Positions 43,792 through 57,526 of a stretch of 64,000 nucleotides of DNA are shown here, in pieces. The translations under genes were made by a program, and so were the position numbers. Origin of the DNA: Collybia mongolica (lineage: Eukaryota > Basidiomycota > Agaricomycetes > Agaricales > Clitocybaceae); NCBI GenBank assembly GCA_013420905.1, contig JAAXNY010000010.1:1674001-1738000 (forward strand). Reading direction: 5' to 3'. The number at the start of each line of letters is the position of its first letter. Within the stretch, counting starts at the first letter, position 1. The notes under the pieces were generated by a model that had not been told where the DNA came from, did not search any database, and worked only from the letters and a program-made list of their open reading frames with translations.

Positions 43792-46700
43792 AGCCTGAAC
43801 ATAAAACGTCAACACCCCGGCACCCGACGGGTTTCGTGGGGCGGGTATTTGCTTGGTTCCCGGCCCGCCGCTCCCTCTGCCATTGCCGTCGTCGTTCGTT
43901 TTTGTTTATTTTTTTTTTTATAATCTTTGCTGGTTCTTTACTCACGGTTGACGGAAACACTCAAAAGTCTAACATACTCCTCACCGTCACAACCAGTTTC
44001 TCCAACGCGGCTCATACTCCCAGCCGACGCCCCACTACGGCCCCCGACCCAGACATGATGATTTGCGAACCCGCCGAGGCTCAAATACACGCACCACGCA
44101 CTACATCATTGCTCTGCATGACGGCGCAACGCCCACACTACTTTATATGTATAGCATTCCGGATGAGCACGCTGGGCGTTAATCAACGATAATACATTGC
44201 AACTTACATTATAGTACCTAACTAACTCCCTCTCCCTACCATCAACGAGCCCCACCCTTTCACTATCTATTCACGTCTGCCTCCTGACCATTCTATCTCT
44301 GTCTCTCCTTGTTGCGCACGCCAATCCGCGGGCATATTGACCTCGTGTCTTGTTCGCTTCTGCGACGAGCACGGAGGCGAAAAGGAGGGGATATCTTGCA
44401 TCAGGGGGTGAAATGGTATATATATCTATGTTTGTCAACATTTGTGTTGGTAAAGGTACAATTAGAAAGTCTAGAACTATCGATATCCGTACTTATGATA
44501 ATGATATCAACTGGTAGTGTTCACCACCCAGTGGTCGCTCAATGCGGTGGGCCAACACCCCAAATTGAGTCCTCGATGTTCCAGGCTAGTTTTTCCCAGC
44601 GATGAGCTCGGAGTCAAGAGAGCTTCCCCTGGCCACTTGGCACCCATTTATCACGGAGTCTTGCGAGCATGATAAAAATCTATTTTTGCCTTTAGCTAGA
44701 AGAGATCGTGTTTTCCTTCCAACTCCAAGCCAATCTCGCTGACAAGCATATTATTAGGCACTTCGCTGTAGAATGTGCGAGGGCGATCTTTCCTGTCAAT
44801 GGGCAAATTCGACACTTGTCAAAAATGCAAAAAGCTTAATATAGAGCATGTCGTGGCCGCCGCCGGATCGCCGAATGGGGGGAATGTGCGTATGTAAAGT
44901 GGTGATCATGGGTGGAGGGGAACGGGTCGGCGCTTGGATTTTTTAATTTGGTGAGGCACGGGGGGACTTAGAGAGAGGCCCGGGTGGTAAGATTGATATT
45001 GTTTTGTGGCCTTGGCAGGACCTGTGTGATATATTACGGTTAACGTTATCTGATCAAAAAGAGCCGATTGGAGAAATGCTCCGATATCTTTTCTGCATCC
45101 CGGGTAGACATTCCAAGGTACTCAATCATTGCAGATTATACTTGGAGGAGGATGCTGGCTGGCCCAGTTGCGGTACGCTGATTCCAGAAGGGGGGGTGAG
45201 GAAAAAACGATGAAAGAAAAAGAAAAGTAAACCGAAAACACAAGGTTGAAAAGTGGTGCAGCCCGACTCATCCCGAGTGCAAGGACTAGGACTGAACAAG
45301 GATGGTTGATTTATCACCATGAAAACACAATCAAGCTCCGTGGTTCTCGCTCACTCCTCCCCTTGATTGGTTTATATTCTTCTCTTGTAATTCTTCCTCT
45401 GTGGCCGCGAGACTGGCGGAGATCCCGGAGGGTGACCTGAGATCTAACTCAAGATCGATTATGAACGTCAACAACCCAAATTTCGACCTCAGGTGTTTCT
45501 GCCTCGCGTTGAGCTGCGCGTCCTGGCGATCGAGCCTATACCATAAGCGTCTTAGTCGGCAAGCAATCCCCCACCATGCGTGATGAAATGATCGCCTCGA
45601 TAACCTGGGCATTTAATGGGAGGTTAGAGTCGAGAGTTCGGAGATTAAATGGCCAGCGAGGATGATTTTAATGATCCGTGGATTTCCATCGTTTTCGTTG
45701 CAATTCCCATCGATTGAATTCAACATATGTTTAAGCAGGGAAATAGAGGGAAATGGGAAATGGATGAGAAGGGAGTAAGCCGTCGGCAAGTGGTCGGCAA
45801 CATCTCAAAAAAGGGAATTGTTATTTAAATGCCGCGCTGGTTGAAGGCCGACTCTCCACCGGGGGTGGCGCTCGTTGACAATAAACGCTGAGTGCGACCC
45901 TGGTCATCGACTCTCCTCGATCATGGCTTGGTTGCGGACGTTGTAAAATCACACGTAAATCAAACTGAGCGCGCTAAATGCTCGCACATAAACGAAAACA
46001 AGGTTTTACCAATTCGGCCAAGCTTCGACCCTCACGCTACCTTTCTGCACCCGCTACCCATCCAAGTTGGGCCATCAGGCCTTATCCCAAGGAGTCAATG
46101 ACTGACCAAAACGATTGTTCTTTCTATGAGGTATTCCCCGATGAACTTCCATTTGCAGTCGTCCATTTTGGATCTTTTTTTTTTTTTTTTTTTTGTTTTA
46201 GCCCGCCAAAAGTTAATCAAACCCTCACTGAATTCAACCTTTCAAGGAAAAGCGTCGATCCCATGTGGAGTGGGGGAACCATCATTTTCATGTTTTTTCC
46301 CCTCATTTTAGGGCTGAACCAGCCCTCCATTTCGTTTCGCAGTAATTTCCACACGTGCAGGATATTTTACTGTTTTTCCACTCCAAAATCTCCGTGGAAG
46401 CCAGTTCAATTTGTTCTCACAGTCCCTTGTTCCTTTGTGGCTTGCTGCAGGGATCCAGTCGTGATGCCGTTAACACCTCATGCAATGCGCGATTAATCAG
46501 CTTCTGCTGGGCAGTCACCTTGTTTTCTATGAAGAGAGCAATCATCTCGGACCAACAATCGCTCAGGTCCACCGGCTTTATGGGAACCCCCGACTACCTC
46601 GTGAGTTTGTTCTGAAGAAGTCGACTTCTCGAAATCCGTTGGTGATAAATCAGATCTTCGCTACATAACGAAATCATCAACAAGGTGAATGAATGAATGG

Positions 46701-48272
46701 ATTTCTCGTTTACTTACCTACTTCCCGGGTGACCTTGCTAACAAATCAAACCCCCCCCCCCCTCGCCTGGGTATCAAGTTGCCCAAACCGGATAACGATA
46801 TACGTAAAGCCATAGGCACTCATATGGCCAAATTCTGACTCGGCTTCGGGTGGGTCAGCGCCGCGACCCTCGTCGTGTCTCCCACTGTATTCCCTCCCGC
46901 ATACTCACCCATGCGTGAATTCCTGATTTACCCTCGCCTGGGCCTGCGTTCTCCGCCTATATCTGGCGCTTATATTCCTATCACCATTGAAAAGGCCCAG
47001 ACACCCGGGCGGCGCACCTGCATCTGCGTACTGAATTGAATGGCGGGAAAAACATCTCCATGTGACCTTGTATTGACCGTCGGTATCGTGCGGCGCCCAC
47101 ATGTGTATTCAAACCCATTCAATTGAACACAAACCACATACAAACTCACACAGACTCGTCTCCCAGTGAACCTCATACGTGTATCGATTTCTCCAAGTAA
47201 TATTCTATTAATATCTCCATCAAAATACAACAGCACTTGGCACTCATCATGCACGGTCGCCACCCTCGCACGAAACACTCGCCATGGTACCCTATTCGTG
47301 TAATTGCTCCACACACCAACCCCCATCACACCCATGATTTTACCCAAGTGGCTTGGTAGGTTATTTATCTAATTCAAATCAGAAGCCGCCGTTCTTTTTA
47401 TGCCACGGTTTCCATGTCCTGAATTTACTCCTAGCACCCTGGCATCGAATCGTGACAACAATTAGAGAGTTTCCGGTGGTTGCTATATAATTTTTTTTTT
47501 GGGAAGAAGGGAGCTCCGAGCTTCCTTGTTAGCTCTCGCGCGTTTTGGCTATGACTGAAAATATGCTGTTCCGCACCGCAATTTATCCATAATCGTGTCG
47601 CTCGCACGCGTTTCGAAGTCGCAATTTGGGGGTTCCGGCCGTCCCTTTTGCTCTCGAACGTCTGTTTTAATGAGATGAGCAACCTCGTGAAGGGGCACGC
47701 CTGAAGTCACGTCTATCCGCGCGCCATCGCTGCATCTTGTGGCCGGGTTCCCCTCTTCTTGAATTTAAGGTAGACATGTGCAACGGGCGACTTCAAATAA
47801 ACTAAAAGAAACATTTTTTGTGCATCACTTGAGCGAATGCAGTAATATGAATTGTAATTGAGCTGTTTGCTGCTTATCCACAGGAAGATGATAGAGCAGG
47901 CTGTTTGATTGTGTACTCAAAAGAAATACATATTATTATATATACTATATTTGTAGAGTTTTTGCAAAAAAAAAAAAAAAACGATAACAAAGCAGATAAC
48001 GTTCTAGAGGGCGATGACAGACGATGACGAGGCCTAGCGCCGGTGAGACGGAGATGGCAGGGAGATTGATGGTCGGTAATAGTCTCTGACGGAAATGAAT
48101 CGTAGTAAGATCGACGATGATCAGAGCATGTTTGTGGAGGGAGGGGTAATCGAGGCAAGATGTGGGTATGTAGAACCGTGGATGAGGGGAGAGAATAATA
48201 AGTCCGTTATAGTCCACTGGATCACTGGTATACAACTATCAAACATCAAAGAGGGAAATAATGGGACATCCC
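43792..48272. other. 4.5-kb gene-poor region between convergent P450 and homeobox genes
   Basis: Frames are short and lack domain signatures. Low-complexity tracts include a run of about 18 T near 46,177, a C run near 46,750 and an A run near 47,967. It may hold long 3' untranslated regions or non-coding transcripts, but nothing in the sequence proves this. Confidence 0.55.
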
Positions 48273-50462
48273 CTACTGGGGAGTCGCGTATCCAGATCCC
48301 GGCGCTGACCCCGAATGCGAATGGCCATCGTTGTAGTACCCCTGCGATGGCTGTTGCTCCCCCTGAGAAGAGTGTGGCAGTCTCGGACTGAACGAGGGGT
48401 AAACATTTTGCTGTTGCGAATGTTGTGACGAGAAATGGTGGTTCGACAGCGACGGGGGGGCAGAGAGCGGCACGTCCGAGGACATGTAATGGGAGGAGGG
48501 GTTAGGACCCGCGGAATGAGGACCCTGCCCGGGGGAATACAACCCCATCTGGCGGTGCTGGCCGTAGTCCATCCCACTTGCAGGCCCGCCCAGATGATGG
48601 GAGCTTCGGCTGAGGGGAAGGCCGAGCATACCGCGAGTTGTTGGATAGTCTGTCGCGTGGTGGTGGTGACTGGCAGGGGTGTTGGGCATTGACTGTAATG
48701 TCATCGGGTGATAGAGCTGCAGGGTCTCGGCGGCGGGCATTGATGAACGACGTCCTGAATGTTCAAGAAGACCTGACAACGAGGCGCTACGTCCTGTTGG
48801 TGGGAAAGGGGCGGTCGTTGTTGGTCCAGAAGCGGCGCGATGAGCGGGGGCAAGGATGCGACGTCGAGCCTGTAATAGTAACAGTACATTAGAATTTTTT
48901 CTGAACGGTGGAAGCGACCAAGACTAACGTTAATCATCCAGTTGGATACCTGGCTCATGCTCAAGCCCGTCGCATGACACAATTGCTTCTTCTCCTCCTC
49001 ACTCGGATATGGATGATCCGAATGACGATGAAGCCATGCCTTCAAGAAGTCGGTGGTCTCCTTAGGGAGTTTCCCCCTCTTGCGCTGGGGACGGTCGACC
49101 AGTGTCGAACTAGGGACAGATTGTGGAGAGCGAGATGGGGAGCTGGAGACGGCAATGGAAGGGGCGGAAGGCATCGAGGGAGAGTATGTGGGGTTCCCGG
49201 AGGGCAAAACGAAGTCAGAATTAGGGAAGGACCACTCGCTCTTTATTCCTGCAGATAGAGACCTGCGATCGTGTTGACCCGAGATACGAGCCGAGCCTGC
49301 ATACATCTGTGCCTGTGACATGGGAGCGCTAAACGAAGCATGGCGTAAACCATCATCGTATTTAACGGCCGGACTGGATAATTGGCCCGGAGTAGAACTT
49401 GGCCGAATAATACCCGAAGGGGAATTATTCCAGCTGTCGTTCTCAGAGTAGGGGGTCAAGTTAGCAGGGCGTTGGTACTCTGCAGAAGACAGAGGGGATC
49501 CAAAATTGGAAGACGAGAATGCCGAGCTCGAGGGTGTGGTGCCGTTGGACAAACCAGAGTGAGGGTACGGCGAGTCGTAGGAGTTGACATTGAAGTTGAA
49601 ATCCGTAGAGAGCCTCGGGCGACCATTGGATTTTTCGTGGGCCTCCTCACTCGTTGGGGGGAAGGTATACGAAGATAGAGACGATTGGTTTCCTGGAGAG
49701 TACGCCTGGCGCAAGCTCGTTGGTGGATACGGCGCATGTCGAATGCGGCTCTCTGAATGAAGTGTGGGCAACGACGCGCGGCGAGCTTCGTGACGACTAT
49801 CTTCAAACGTTGTAAAGATGGATGGGAGTTGAACTTTAGACTGATCGGCACCACCATCGGAGGATTTGTTATCGTCTGTTCCAATAGCAGATTGGCTGGA
49901 GGAATCCCAGTCTAAATTACCTCTAGACTTCTTTGGCTGGGGAGAGTCTGCAGGGGTGGAGGCACGCTTCTCACCACGGGAGAGAATGCTGCTATCGGTA
50001 TCGGCGGTAGAGGTATTGGAGCTCGACATGCGTCGAGAATCGTAATCGAGATCGTTGGCGTCGATGGGACTGTTGGTGATAGAAAGAAGAAGAACCGAAA
50101 AAAAAAAAAAAATCAAGTCAGATAAGTTTCGATCGGGGGTCGGAGTGGGTTCAACAATACGAACATTACGGAGGGTGACGCTGATGGAGAGAGGTCGTGG
50201 AGGAAGGAAATGGCGTCGTTGTCGCTCTTGGTATCCGTACCGCTAAGGGTTGAGTACGTCAGTCACGACCCAAGAGCAAAAGCGCGAGATGTAGACATTT
50301 AAGGGAAAGAGAGACAGGGCAGCAGTGACAGCTGACAGCGGCTTATGCAATAGGCAGGGGGAAGATTATTGGAGTTGGGACTCACAGAGCGTATTGAAGT
50401 TGGGCAACGTTGTAGCTGTTGAGCTGGTCTTGGGCCTGTGTTGTGGTATGCTCTGTAGGCAT
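48273..50462 (-). CDS. TALE-class homeodomain transcription factor
   Basis: A nuclear DNA-binding regulator. Four exons give 630 residues: 50386-50462, 50165-50242, 48929-50069 and 48273-48869. The homeodomain is at about residues 375-436: an arginine-rich start (RPQRKRGKLP), LKAWLHRHSDHPYPSEEEK with the three-residue extension that defines the TALE (KN) class, and SQVSNWMINARRR in helix 3. Helix 3 has WMIN where WFIN is usual. The rest is Ser/Pro-rich and disordered, with a His/Gln-rich C-terminus (SHHHHATD). The donor of exon 2 (GTTCGT) is unusual; a standard GTAATG donor 5 bp earlier would shift the frame. The start is the first ATG in frame. Confidence 0.88.
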
Positions 50463-51221
50463 TTGGATAAGACAGGGGTTGGATGGGAGGGATAGTAGGA
50501 AGGGGGGCTCGGGTGGGTTTTTATGGATTTGGATAATGATTTCCTGTGCAGGCTTTAGAAAGTGTGGGAAGTGAAGCTGGAGGAAGGAAAGAAATCCGAG
50601 TTGTATACGGGAGCGAATAGGATAACTATAAGGATCTTCATCTCTGGATCATCTAGGAACCATATAATCGTCCACTCGAGACAGAATATCCCAGTCTGGA
50701 CCCTGAGTTTTTTTTTTTTTTCAATTTATCACAGATCTCGATAACTGTCGTGCACAGCTTGCGCCTTTGTCCTGGATCCCCGCTCAAAAGTCTGCCACTC
50801 AATTGGCGTGTCTTGTCATCCTCAGTCACACAACTCCCCGGTCGTCACCCAGCTCATCCCATGAACCAGCACGCAACACATCCTATCTCCCGTCAATCCA
50901 CTCATCAACCCAAACTGCGAACTAACCTCCCACACTCCCCTAAATGGCTAAATTCAACCCATCCGCTTTCATATCAAGGCACGCCCGGCCTTTCATCCTC
51001 CCAATGAAATCATTGTCTATACCTGATTCTAATCGTTTGCCCCCCCCCCCCAATTTATCTTCATCACAGCAACACACATCACCATCTGATTCATCCTCTT
51101 ACGGCACCACACATAAAGAGAAATTACATGTCTTTTTGATAAACTATTCATACATTTCCCCTGCTAGGCAGATCGCTCAAGCAGGAACGCAAATCGTGAT
51201 GTAACATGTCCAAAAACCCGA
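50463..51221. other. Promoter region of the homeobox gene and 3' flank of cdc11
   Basis: About 760 bp, pyrimidine-rich on the plus strand, with a T run (50,710-50,721) and a run of ten C (51,041-51,050). No coding frame has support. Confidence 0.6.
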
Positions 51222-54200
51222 TCACTGACTAACGACTGTCCCCTTCCCCTTCTTTCTGCCTTTGCTCAGAATACCTTGCAGTAAATGATGAGCTTTCCGA
51301 CGCTCCTTTTCGGTCACTTCCACCCCATCGAGCATCCGTATTCGTGAGCAAGCTCGCATGATCAGTCCCCGATACGCGAGCCGGCCGATGTATGATTCGT
51401 CCGGAAGATCCCGCCGGAACTTGGAGTCCAGCTCGGCCCACCCAGTTGTCGCTCGTTCCCCTCTTCCGTCCTCACTGCCCTCCGACGGCTGCAGTGCTCC
51501 AGGGATGTCCTTCACGAGAAGCGGTAAATACCAACCGAGTGTGCATGGATTCATCCTGTGAAGAAAGAAGCAAAAGACAAACTTTAGCACAAACAAGAAC
51601 AAGGTTCAAGTAAAACTTTATCAGCCATGTGGCGGGAAAATAAGCAAAATGGCAAGATGCCGGCACATAAAAAATATATATAGGAAATTAAGAATTAAAA
51701 AAAAAAAGCAAAACGCACCTAAAATCCAGCATCTCCACATCGGGCATCCGTTGTAACAAGCGGATCAAAGGTTTGGTTCCTTTCAACCGAGATCCAATGA
51801 TGGTCAGTTTCCTCAACCGCGTGAGGCCCTCGAGCGGCCGAGCATCTTCCAGGAAGTTATAGTTCAGATTCAACACTCGCAGATTGGGCACAAGTTGCGA
51901 CAAATCCTCGGGTAGCGCGGTCAGCCGGCAGGCCGCTAATTCGAGATAGAGCAAGTTGTAGCATGATTCTTTCAAGAATCCGGCATTCAGGGGATTGCCT
52001 GCATGGTCAGGTCCTCGCATTAGAATTTTGTTCCATTCCGGAGCATAAAGAGAAAACTTCGGGGATGGAAGAAATACGCATGCGAAAAAAAGGACAGGAT
52101 GAACGCACCAGAAAGGTACAAACGCTTCACATCGCGAACATCGCGGGTCAAAAGGTTACTAAAGTCCACTGTAATCAGCACCGCAATCAGATCATCATAG
52201 AGGGTAAAGTAAACCTACAATCCACCACGCCCGCTCTGATTCCGCAGGCTGAGGTTTTCCAGCTTAGTCAACCGGTCCACCTTTACGAGAGTGGAAAGCG
52301 AATTATTATCCGCATACAGCGTGCGAAGATTAGGCATCCCCGCCACTTGGAGCTGATGCAGTCGATTTCCACTGACGCGAAGGATTCGTAACTTGGACAT
52401 GGATCCGTCTAGCTCCAACTCCCCTACTTCATTGTTATCTGTGCGAGGGGACAAATCAAAATACAAATGCAGAGTCGAACGACGCCGCCGGGATATTGAT
52501 CAGTTCAAAAGCATTCCATTCCGACTGTCCTTGATCACGTCACGTACCTATGTTTAACGCAATGAGGGCTTGCAGTGATGCCAGCCCGCGAATCTTCTTT
52601 AGGCGATTCCGGCTTATGTTCAGCATCTCTAGTCGGGTCCTGAGAAAAAAGTCAATGTTCCACAAGGTTCACGTGGGAGTAGAGAAATTGCACGGACCAC
52701 CGGTACTGGGAAAAATCAACGGACTGTATTGAATTATCCTGCAGACTGAGTTTCACGAGACCATCCATGCGTTGCAAACCATCGATGGCCGTTATCTTAT
52801 TGCCGTCAGCCTTCAGCTCCCGCAGATGCCGTAGGCATGCTAACTCTGCAAGGTCTCCATGAGTTGGGACTAACGGTAAAAAGAAATATTAGACCCACGG
52901 CGCAAGGACTCTACATCGTTCCGGCTAATATCAAGATTTTCCAGATTAAGGAGATGACTATACGAGGTTATTCCAGTGAGCCTATAAGACAGGGTCGTGT
53001 GAGTCAATGATTTCAAGGGATAACAAAGAACAAGGCTTGGCGAAGCACGGAATATCACAAGAATGTACCCACATATTTGATGCGACAGATAACGTCCTCA
53101 CTGTCCCGGGTACCCCACTTAGCCAAGCCAGCTGATTCGAAGTCCTGTTGAGGGTAGTGAAGTCAATGCGGAGACCACGTTCCCGGCATTCAAAACATAA
53201 AAACGTACAAACTTAAGGCATCCAGCCGCGGGAGGAATTCCTTGAGCCTTGCGACGCTCTCCAGTTTCTTGTTTGATAGGTCAATGGAACTGAGTTCATC
53301 CCAATGAGGTACAAAGGGTTGCACATCGGTGATGACTTCAACAAGCCGGTCATGAGTGACCCCAAACGAACACTCCGTTAGGAACGTTGCGTTTGCATGG
53401 TTCCCGTCTCCCGCGAAAGATAAGCGATGGGTCCGGGATCTAGAAAACATTCGGCGCGAGGCATCGTTAGAGTTTACATTGCTTGGATGCCTAGGAGGCA
53501 GCGCTTGAAGCTCCTCCGGTCGGCCAGAGCTACTGCTAGTCTTTGAGGGGGACTCATCGATGTCTAACAGAATTCTAGTGAGATGATAGCTCAAGCTAGG
53601 TGTACGGCTCACTAACCAGGATCTTCCAAAGCATTCATCATCCGCGCTATCCGTCTTGACCTTGCAGATTGGGCAACGCCACTAGCTGCGCTCGTCCCGG
53701 CCATCATAGACTGGTCGGCACCCACGATCCCATCTTCAGATGGCGTCTGACTTAAGCCCTGTATTGGACCTTCCCGTTTTCCGTCAGAAAAACTGACGGA
53801 GCGACGATGACCTTTAGAGTAAGAAGGAGTCTGATATTTACGACGACTTGGATCCTTGAGAGCGGAAGTTGGTGTGATTGTCTGATTCTTCAAGGCGGAA
53901 CGGACAACCGGCGTCGTTGCAGAGACCGGCAAGGAGTTGCCGCGGTAAGGAGTGTTGAAGGAAGGGAGGGGAGATGGTAGTTGAGCCGAAGATTGAAGGG
54001 GGCTAGATTGTTCTGACGGTGAGACAGAATAGTGTAAAGCATCATCGGAATCATAGTCGATTTCGTGTATATCGGTATCGGCGACGGCTTGATGACCATC
54101 GTCATCTGAATCGGTTGTTTGGTCGTCGTCGTCGAGTATCTCAGTATCCACTCCGGTCATCACATCGACTACGAGAGCTGATGGATCGTCCGTGGAGAAA

Positions 54201-56327
54201 CTAGTGAGCTCTATCTCTTCCTCATCATCAATTTCTGATTGCTCCTCGATTCGACTCATCTCTCCAGGGTGGTCTAAGCGCTCAGAAACGTTTAAGGAAA
54301 TATGGTCATTATCCCTGCCTCTTGAATCGTCTCGCAAACTTTCAATGTCACCGAAAGGATCCTCCGAAATATCCTCGGATGGAATATAGCCTTCGAGACC
54401 ATTGCCGACCCCAGTTGCCTGTGCAGTGTTCTTGACCCATTTCATCATTACTCTGTCGAATAACATGTCACCAAGCCTATCAGGGAGTTGTGGCAAATCC
54501 GTGGGGGCAATTGTCCTTATATGAGCAGGCCCAGGATGCTTTACGAACGATGGAGCACTCCCAGAAGTGAGAGTGGTCCCGGATGCGGTACTTGAAGAAA
54601 CAAATCGATTGAGGTCTTCATTGGTGCCGGCCCGTACAGAAGATGAAGGGTAAGACGAGGGCGCTAGACCAGAAGGCATAGCCAGATGTGATACAGTTCC
54701 TGGAAATGATGGTGCATCATCAGGAAGCCCACGATCCTGCGGGTTGGACCACCGGTCTTGAATGGGGAGATCGGATACTTGATGAACAAGATGGGCTTCG
54801 ACCTCAGTTGTGGATTGGATGCGACGCACAGACTTCCGAGGCGTCGTTTTTCCTCGGGATGCATTTGATTTTACAGAGGATGACCTTCTGTGACTGACGT
54901 TTTGCTGGCGCGGCTTCTCTACACAGTCAGGAGAAGATGGGGGAATGTGAGCGGATAGAGCGTCGGGGGAAGGTGAACGAGAAAATGAACTGCGCTTGTC
55001 GTCAGCTTGCGAGGTAACAAGCGATATATCCGTTTCTCCAGAGAACAAACGTTTCTGGCCTTTCATGTCACTCTTGATCTGAGCCATTAGCGCAGCGGCT
55101 TGCTGTCGATAAGTCGACGACGAATAAGACCCTCCCTTCGGGGTCGTTGACTCCGAAGTCGGATTGAGATCGGAATCAGGAACAGCAAGAAGAGATGGTC
55201 GACGTTGAATTTCTGAAAAGAAAGTGAGACATGAAAGTGGGATGCGAGGTGTTCAAAATACCGGGAGAGTGTCGTTCCGAGCCGTCATCCCCATCACGCC
55301 GTTGCGCAGGCGTATCCTGCTGGCTGCTTGCCACCGTAGAAATTGTTGAAAAATCTCTCGCCTGCTTGATTTGTTGCATTAGAGACCGCGATTCCCCAAC
55401 ATAATCTTTAGCATGAACTCGAGGACGAGCTATGAAGGCTCCAGCCCCAGCGCCCTCGCCGTAGAAATCGCTACGCGGGCTAAGTTTCACACGCTTTGTG
55501 CTTCGCAGATGCGACGTACTGGCAGAGCCTGTTACCTCAGAAACACGCGACAGGCCGTGGCTGAGGCTCGTAGGAGAAGGTGTGGTCCCCGTTCCAGACG
55601 GGGTATTAATAGCGATAGAATCCACCATAGCGGACAGGTGCTCGCGTGTATAGGTGTCGTATTGAAATTGGAATAGGCGGAGCCGAGGATCGGTCGCAGG
55701 AGGAACACCGTTTGGTATAAATGGAGGGTTTGGTGTGCTGTGTGCTTGGGGAAATGCTCCATGAATGCCACTGTTGGGATTGAGCGACGATTCTCTAGGT
55801 ACGGCAAAAGTAAATTGACAAGCTATGCTCGCCTTGCGCCCATGGAACGATGCTATATCTGGCATATCCGTCTCAAGTATTTCGTCTTCGCTGGGGTTCT
55901 GTTCTCTCTGTGATGAATGTGATGTTCCGACAGCTGTCATCGGCTGAGGTGTGGGATTAGAGGTTTGTGGCGGCGAAGGCGGCTCGAACATTCGCTCAAG
56001 AGGCATTGGGCTAAAAAAATCTTTAATAATCCCCTTCTTTTGGCGACCTGGTGTCTTGGGTAGTAGCGGTTCATTTTGTACGTCTTCCCTAATCAAGAAT
56101 GTTCCCACTGGAGCTGGAGATACATTTGCAGAGGATCCCCCCTCGCCTTGATCATCATTGTTGGTGTGAATATGTGTGGCGAGAGCAGTAGTTAGTGAGA
56201 TAGAACGTGTGCCATAGGTTAGGTTGTCGTCGTCATTGTCGCTGGTGTCTCCATCGAGCTCGACCCATTCGTCTTGTAGCTCTTCTGTTTGCCATGCGGG
56301 TGCGGAGCGTGGTGAAGCCTCCGACAT
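51222..56327 (-). CDS. cdc11: Septation scaffold protein Cdc11/Nud1 (leucine-rich repeats)
   Basis: In yeasts this protein anchors the septation initiation/mitotic exit network at the spindle pole body. Exon 1 (55262-56327) starts APAWQTEELQDEWVELD, a block seen at the N-terminus of Nud1-like proteins, followed by a Ser/Thr-rich disordered part. Exon 2 (53617-55212) continues with basic and acidic stretches and the conserved LGDMLFDRVMMKWVK block. About eight further exons encode leucine-rich repeats (LENLDISRNDVESL, LVKLSLQDNSIQ, LEMLNISRNRL, LRILRVSGNRLHQL, LRVLNLNYNFLEDA). They end in the C-terminal cap MNPCTLGWYLPLLV ... YRGLIMRACSRIRMLDGVEV. The total is about 1,350-1,450 residues. Exon borders in the repeat part are approximate. 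Confidence 0.88.
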
Positions 56328-56817
56328 CGTCTACCACGATGAGGAAGACTTTTGTCCGCTGTCACAAGTTGATGTTGATGGTTGAGTGCATTCCACGTGA
56401 TCGTGACTACCCATATTTGTCCTTATGTGTAATGAAACGAGTCAACTTGCGATAACCAACGCCAGAGGCTCAAATTTCGCTGCTCAAACGCAAGGAATCT
56501 TGCCACTGAATAGCCCTTGTATATGATACGAATACGCATCAAAACCCCGATTGTCATCACTCCGATGACACTAACATGGTCCGAAGTTCCCGAACGATCT
56601 TATCCCCAACTTGAACCCCGACAATAATTTAAATGAATAGCTCACCACACCTTCGCCCTCTCCAGAACGCCGAAAACAGTATACATGAGTTACACAACCG
56701 CCGCTGCGTTTATTTCCATAGGTTATTTACAACCGCGATCGACGACTTGTCGTCCTTCGAGTCCGAAAAACCCCATTTGAGCACTCGAACGAGGTGTCGT
56801 TCCATCTAGTTATCCCC
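56328..56817. other. Promoter region of cdc11
   Basis: About 490 bp between the cdc11 start and the next minus-strand gene. No coding frame or clear motif was seen. Confidence 0.55.
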
Positions 56818-57526
56818 TTATCTGAAACTGTACCGGTATGTCCCATCCCGCCGTCGGACGTCCACCAGGATCATTATTGTACGTGGGGGCTCCGTACCCG
56901 ACAGTCTAAACCCTGGTCGTTCAACTGATACGTTTCCAATCATACCAAGGTTTCTCTCATCATAATTACTCTCAAAAAATGTCAGTATGACATCCTCTAC
57001 TCCGACTATGCTTACGATCATATATAAGCAGCCCTCCGATACCGAAACTCACTTGAAGGGGCATGACGTCTGGGTAACTCCACGTTGTATTTCCCCCTTT
57101 TACATAGGTTTACATGTGAACTGACTGCCGCCGTTTAGCCCCTGTTACGCCAATTTCGTTGCTCATAGTAAATTCTATGACCGTCCCACTGACAAAGTAT
57201 GTCTCCCGACTCAATCGACCGCTCCGTTTGATCAATGAGCCACTGCAGTATATTTCACTCAACCTCAGTCGGGATTGATTTTCTTTCACCCTGAGTAATA
57301 ACGTCCAGTGTTTATCAGGTTCCGACGTGAACCTATCCAAATTCAGAGAACAAAATATGTGTGAAATACCTATCATTATACATCCAATTGTTAGCGTAGG
57401 TAAGAGAGACCTTAATTCCCTATAGAAATTGAATGGTCGGAGCAGGACAAAAAACTTGATTGAACTGGCCAAGGTGTTCCACATGGAATAACATGCAAAT
57501 CCGAACACTGACTTGCCGTCTGACAT
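56818..57526 (-). CDS. Protein of unknown function (about 200 residues, spliced)
   Basis: The first frame starts MSDGKSVFGFACYSMW at 57,526, with a hydrophobic stretch (LLPTLTIGCIMIGISHIF) and then DKHWTLLLRVKENQSRLRL. A 52-bp intron (GTAACA...AAAAG) and a second short intron lead to a coherent C-terminus, IVGVEDVILTFFESNYDE ... MILVDVRRRDGTYRYSF, stopping at 56,818. The phases agree across both introns, which supports a real gene. I recognise no domain. An extra intron inside the hydrophobic stretch is possible. Confidence 0.5.

Noticed and set aside
43635..44192. 185-residue plus-strand frame
   Set aside because: It overlaps the last P450 exon in another frame and shows no domain; the splice-supported P450 ending is better.
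53612..55087. Reading the middle of the cdc11 gene as a separate 491-residue gene starting at 55,087
   Set aside because: An intron at 55,213-55,261 joins it in phase to the upstream exon, and the combined order matches Cdc11/Nud1.
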